The translations under genes were made by a program, and so were the position numbers. From Pokkaliibacter sp. MBI-7 (lineage in GTDB: Bacteria > Pseudomonadota > Gammaproteobacteria > Pseudomonadales > Balneatricaceae): DNA of 64,000 nt. The notes beneath the pieces are model-generated. The model did no database searches. It was not told the origin of the DNA and saw only the letters and a list, made by a program, of their open reading frames with translations. The stretch is taken from NCBI RefSeq assembly GCF_029846635.1, contig NZ_JARVTG010000001.1:2237001-2301000 (forward strand). Direction: 5' to 3'. Positions within the stretch are counted from its first letter, which is position 1. Each line of letters opens with the position of its first letter. Shown piece after piece: positions 62,247-64,000 of the stretch.

Positions 62247-63566
62247 GGGTCTGTCAAACGAACTGTGTAACTGCTCCCTTTCAGAGTGCGGCCAGCGGCA
62301 CGCGCTCCTCCCCAAACATCACCTGAAAACTCTGTAGTGCCGGTTTCCAGTGATGAATAGCCTTCCAGTTCTTCGATGCTTCGCGGATAGCCAGAAAGAG
62401 TGACTTGAGTGCCGAATCGTCGTTCGGAAAAATGCGCCGATTACGTGTCAGTTTCCGCAGGCTCATGTTCAGGGATTCGATGGCGTTGGTCGTGTAGATC
62501 ACTTTCCGGATCTCCGGCAGGAACTGGAAGAACGGTATGATGTTGTCCCAGTGACCGCGCCACAACCGCACCACCGCCCGATATTTCTCACCCCAATCGC
62601 TCTCAAAGTCATCCAGTTCGCGCACGGCTTCGTCCGCTGTCGCCGATGTGTAAATTCGCTTCAGGGCACCCACAACGACCTTGCTGTCTTTGGTGTTGAC
62701 ATAACGCAAGCTGGCGCGCACCAGATGCACAATACACAGCTGGGTCAACGTTTTCGGAAACACCGCGTTGACCGCTTCCGGCAACCCCTTCAGGCCGTCC
62801 ATACTGGCGATGTAAATATCCTGCACGCCACGATGACGCAACTCCGTCAGCACCGACAACCAGAACTTCGCCCCTTCGCTTTCGGCCAGCCACAGACCCA
62901 GCACTTCTTTCTCGCCGCGCAGATTGACGCCAAGCACAACGTGCGCTGACTTGTTCACCACCTGCTTGTTGTGCTGTACCTTGACCACCAGACCATCCAG
63001 CCAGACGATGGGGTAAATCGCTTCCAGCGGTCGCGTCTGCCACGCTTTGGCTTCCTCCAGAACCGCATCAGTAACCTGGGCGATGAGTGTGTGCGAAATC
63101 GTCACACCGTATAAGTCCACCAGCGCACTCTCGATATCACGCGTGGTCATGCCCTTGGCGTACAGTGTCAGGATCTTGTCTTCCATCCCCGCCAGCCGAA
63201 CTTGCCGCTTCTTGAGCAGCTGTGGCTCGAAGCGGCCTTCTCGGTCGCGGGGAGTCTCTATGAGCAAGTCGCCGACATCACTCTGCACCGTTTTACGGCT
63301 CTTGCCGTTACGGGTATTGCCCCGCTTGGCACCGGGCTCGGCTTTGTCGTGGCGGTCGTAGCCAAGGTGGTCGTCCATCTCGGCTTGCAGGCTGCGATTG
63401 ATCATGTGTTGCAGCATCTGGGCGTACAGCTTGCTGACATCCTCCGGGGTCTTACATTCCTGAGTCAGCTCATCCAACATCTCTGGCGTTAGTGCCATGT
63501 AACTGCTCCTCGCGGTGTTCCCGCATCATCCCATAAACGCAGTTACACAGTTCAATTTACAGACCC
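62247..63566 (-). mobile_element. IS256-family insertion sequence, intact, 1320 bp
   Basis: Terminal inverted repeats begin GGGTCTGT at both ends. The first 28 bases of each end match at most positions and share GAACTGTGTAACTGC. The 8-bp direct repeat flanks, length of 1.3 kb and a single full-length transposase fit IS256. The lack of damage suggests a recent insertion. Confidence 0.92.
62281..63498 (-). CDS. IS256-family (Mutator-type) transposase
   Basis: A 405-residue DDE transposase. The N-terminal part has the zinc-like helical region and RGNTRNGKSRKTV. The catalytic Asp are in IVWLDGLVVKV and IASMDGLKGLPEAV. The conserved CIVHLVR block follows, and the Glu is in TTNAIESLN. All expected family motifs are intact and the length is normal. 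It ends 34 bases inside the left terminal repeat. Confidence 0.95.
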   Translation of the reverse strand: MALTPEMLDELTQECKTPEDVSKLYAQMLQHMINRSLQAEMDDHLGYDRHDKAEPGAKRGNTRNGKSRKTVQSDVGDLLIETPRDREGRFEPQLLKKRQVRLAGMEDKILTLYAKGMTTRDIESALVDLYGVTISHTLIAQVTDAVLEEAKAWQTRPLEAIYPIVWLDGLVVKVQHNKQVVNKSAHVVLGVNLRGEKEVLGLWLAESEGAKFWLSVLTELRHRGVQDIYIASMDGLKGLPEAVNAVFPKTLTQLCIVHLVRASLRYVNTKDSKVVVGALKRIYTSATADEAVRELDDFESDWGEKYRAVVRLWRGHWDNIIPFFQFLPEIRKVIYTTNAIESLNMSLRKLTRNRRIFPNDDSALKSLFLAIREASKNWKAIHHWKPALQSFQVMFGEERVPLAAL

Positions 63567-63574
63567 TGGGTTCT
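63567..63574. repeat. 8-bp target duplication, right
   Basis: TGGGTTCT directly after the right end of the element, identical to 62239-62246. Confidence 0.9.
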
Positions 63575-63791
63575 GTATACCAGCAACGGCCCTATTATTC
63601 ATCCGCGAAAACCCGATTTAGTCATTAAGCGTGGAACTGACCTCCCCGTTCCCCAAGAGGCTACCCCAACGCCATCACATTAACCCCATAATCCAGCACA
63701 GCTCCTCGGTGATGTCGTAATGCTCTGAATAACGGGCATCCACATAGGCCCGCTGTAAGCATCACAACCACACAAAAACCGGGTGGCGTAA

Positions 63792-63828
63792 AAACCACCA
63801 AGCCAGCATCACGCTGGCTTGGTGGTTT
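63792..63828 (-). terminator. Strong terminator after ppnP
   Basis: A 16-bp perfect stem (63792-63807 with 63813-63828) around ATCAC. On the minus strand it is followed by TT and then ACGCC after a T run, about 50 bases past the ppnP stop. Its stem shares the AAGCCAGC core with the dctM terminator. Confidence 0.85.
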
Positions 63829-63878
63829 CTATATATTCAATTACCGCTGTATTACTACGGCAGCAACGCGGTGCCCGA

Positions 63879-64000
63879 TTACAGGTAGCGGCACAGGTAG
63901 GCGGTGTTTTCTGCCACCTGCAGATTGAACTTGCTGTTGCCGGGAACAAAGAAGGCTTCGCCTGCTTCGAAGGTGACCCACTCTTCCTCACCAGGCAACT
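63879..64000 (-). CDS. ppnP: Pyrimidine/purine nucleoside phosphorylase PpnP, C-terminal part
   Basis: The final 39 codons and stop (TAA at 63881-63879) of a reverse-strand gene that continues past the window. The visible part reads LPGEEEWVTFEAGEAFFVPG, then NSKFNLQVAENTAYLCRYL. This is the cupin-fold end of the PpnP (YaiE, formerly UPF0345) family, which phosphorolyses diverse nucleosides. The ending AYLCRYL is near-invariant in the family, so the call is firm despite the short length. Confidence 0.85.
   Translation of the reverse strand, partial: LPGEEEWVTFEAGEAFFVPGNSKFNLQVAENTAYLCRYL

Larger units (their letters stand above)
61474..63683 (+). pseudogene. Multi-pass membrane protein gene interrupted by an IS256-family element
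   Basis: The frame from 61474 to 62246 encodes at least three hydrophobic helices (about residues 25-60, 75-115 and 170-200), a Lys-rich loop (KKNKKSKKTKG) and a Cys-containing periplasm-like tail. The insertion at 62247 adds unrelated residues and a stop at 62337. Removing the element and one 8-bp duplication joins codon CT|G at 62246/63575. The frame then runs another 36 codons to TAA at 63681-63683, giving 293 residues. I recognise no family. Its location suggests a former accessory or immunity gene. Confidence 0.8.

Noticed and set aside
63809..63991. 60-codon minus-strand frame
   Set aside because: Out-of-frame shadow of ppnP that runs through its terminator; the ppnP frame has the family C-terminus.

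Overview
The window is a GC-rich chromosome segment from a gammaproteobacterium. Markers are EarP next to EF-P with Arg32, RlmF, PpnP, and sigma-54-controlled dicarboxylate-type transport. An Oceanospirillales- or Pseudomonas-like host is plausible, but the genus cannot be fixed from sequence alone. Nearly all intergenic ends, overlaps and Shine-Dalgarno sites look typically bacterial; no rRNA, tRNA or CRISPR array was seen.

Layout. (1) 1-700: an AT-rich edge with a partial HNH-type gene running off the left end, perfect palindromes that look like operators, and a possible insertion-sequence remnant. (2) 0.7-7.7 kb: a DctB/DctD (MifS/MifR-like) two-component pair, followed by a KgtP-like MFS permease and a DctQ-DctM TRAP permease pair. 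Each transporter unit is preceded by a -24/-12 sigma-54 promoter, so the pair probably switches both on in response to a C4/C5-dicarboxylate. No DctP binding protein is encoded here. (3) 7.8-12.7 kb: housekeeping genes. These are a membrane diguanylate cyclase overlapping a periplasmic molybdopterin-domain-like protein, earP-efp, and rlmF. (4) 12.8-37.9 kb: a complete type VI secretion (T6SS) locus in imp order. Seventeen minus-strand genes run from fha to hcp (fha-tssJ-K-L-M-tagF-pppA-tssA-B-C-impD-tagJ-tssE-F-G-clpV-hcp), with a divergent Ser/Thr kinase ppkA. Kinase, phosphatase, Fha and TagF form a threonine-phosphorylation control circuit. (5) 38-62 kb: two tandem VgrG-linked effector cassettes of about 10.4 kb each.

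The cassettes are the most unusual part. Cassette 1 is vgrG, an unknown VgrG-linked protein, a thiolase-fold-like protein, PAAR, a DUF4123 adaptor, a 1348-aa LysM effector candidate, a periplasmic Sel1-like candidate immunity protein and a small membrane protein. Cassette 2 repeats this almost base for base, but its vgrG lacks the first 60 codons. Only a few parts differ: the core of the unknown protein, the PAAR body, the effector, and the immunity genes. Cassette 2 ends in three near-identical tandem Sel1-like genes carrying long poly-C, poly-G and TA tracts; the third is frameshifted at those tracts. The layout suggests a stored or swappable effector-immunity module next to an active VgrG locus.

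Downstream of the immunity array lie two AT-rich membrane-protein genes. The second is cut by an intact IS256-family element with an 8-bp target duplication. Removing the element and one duplication copy restores a 293-codon frame. The window closes inside ppnP on the minus strand.
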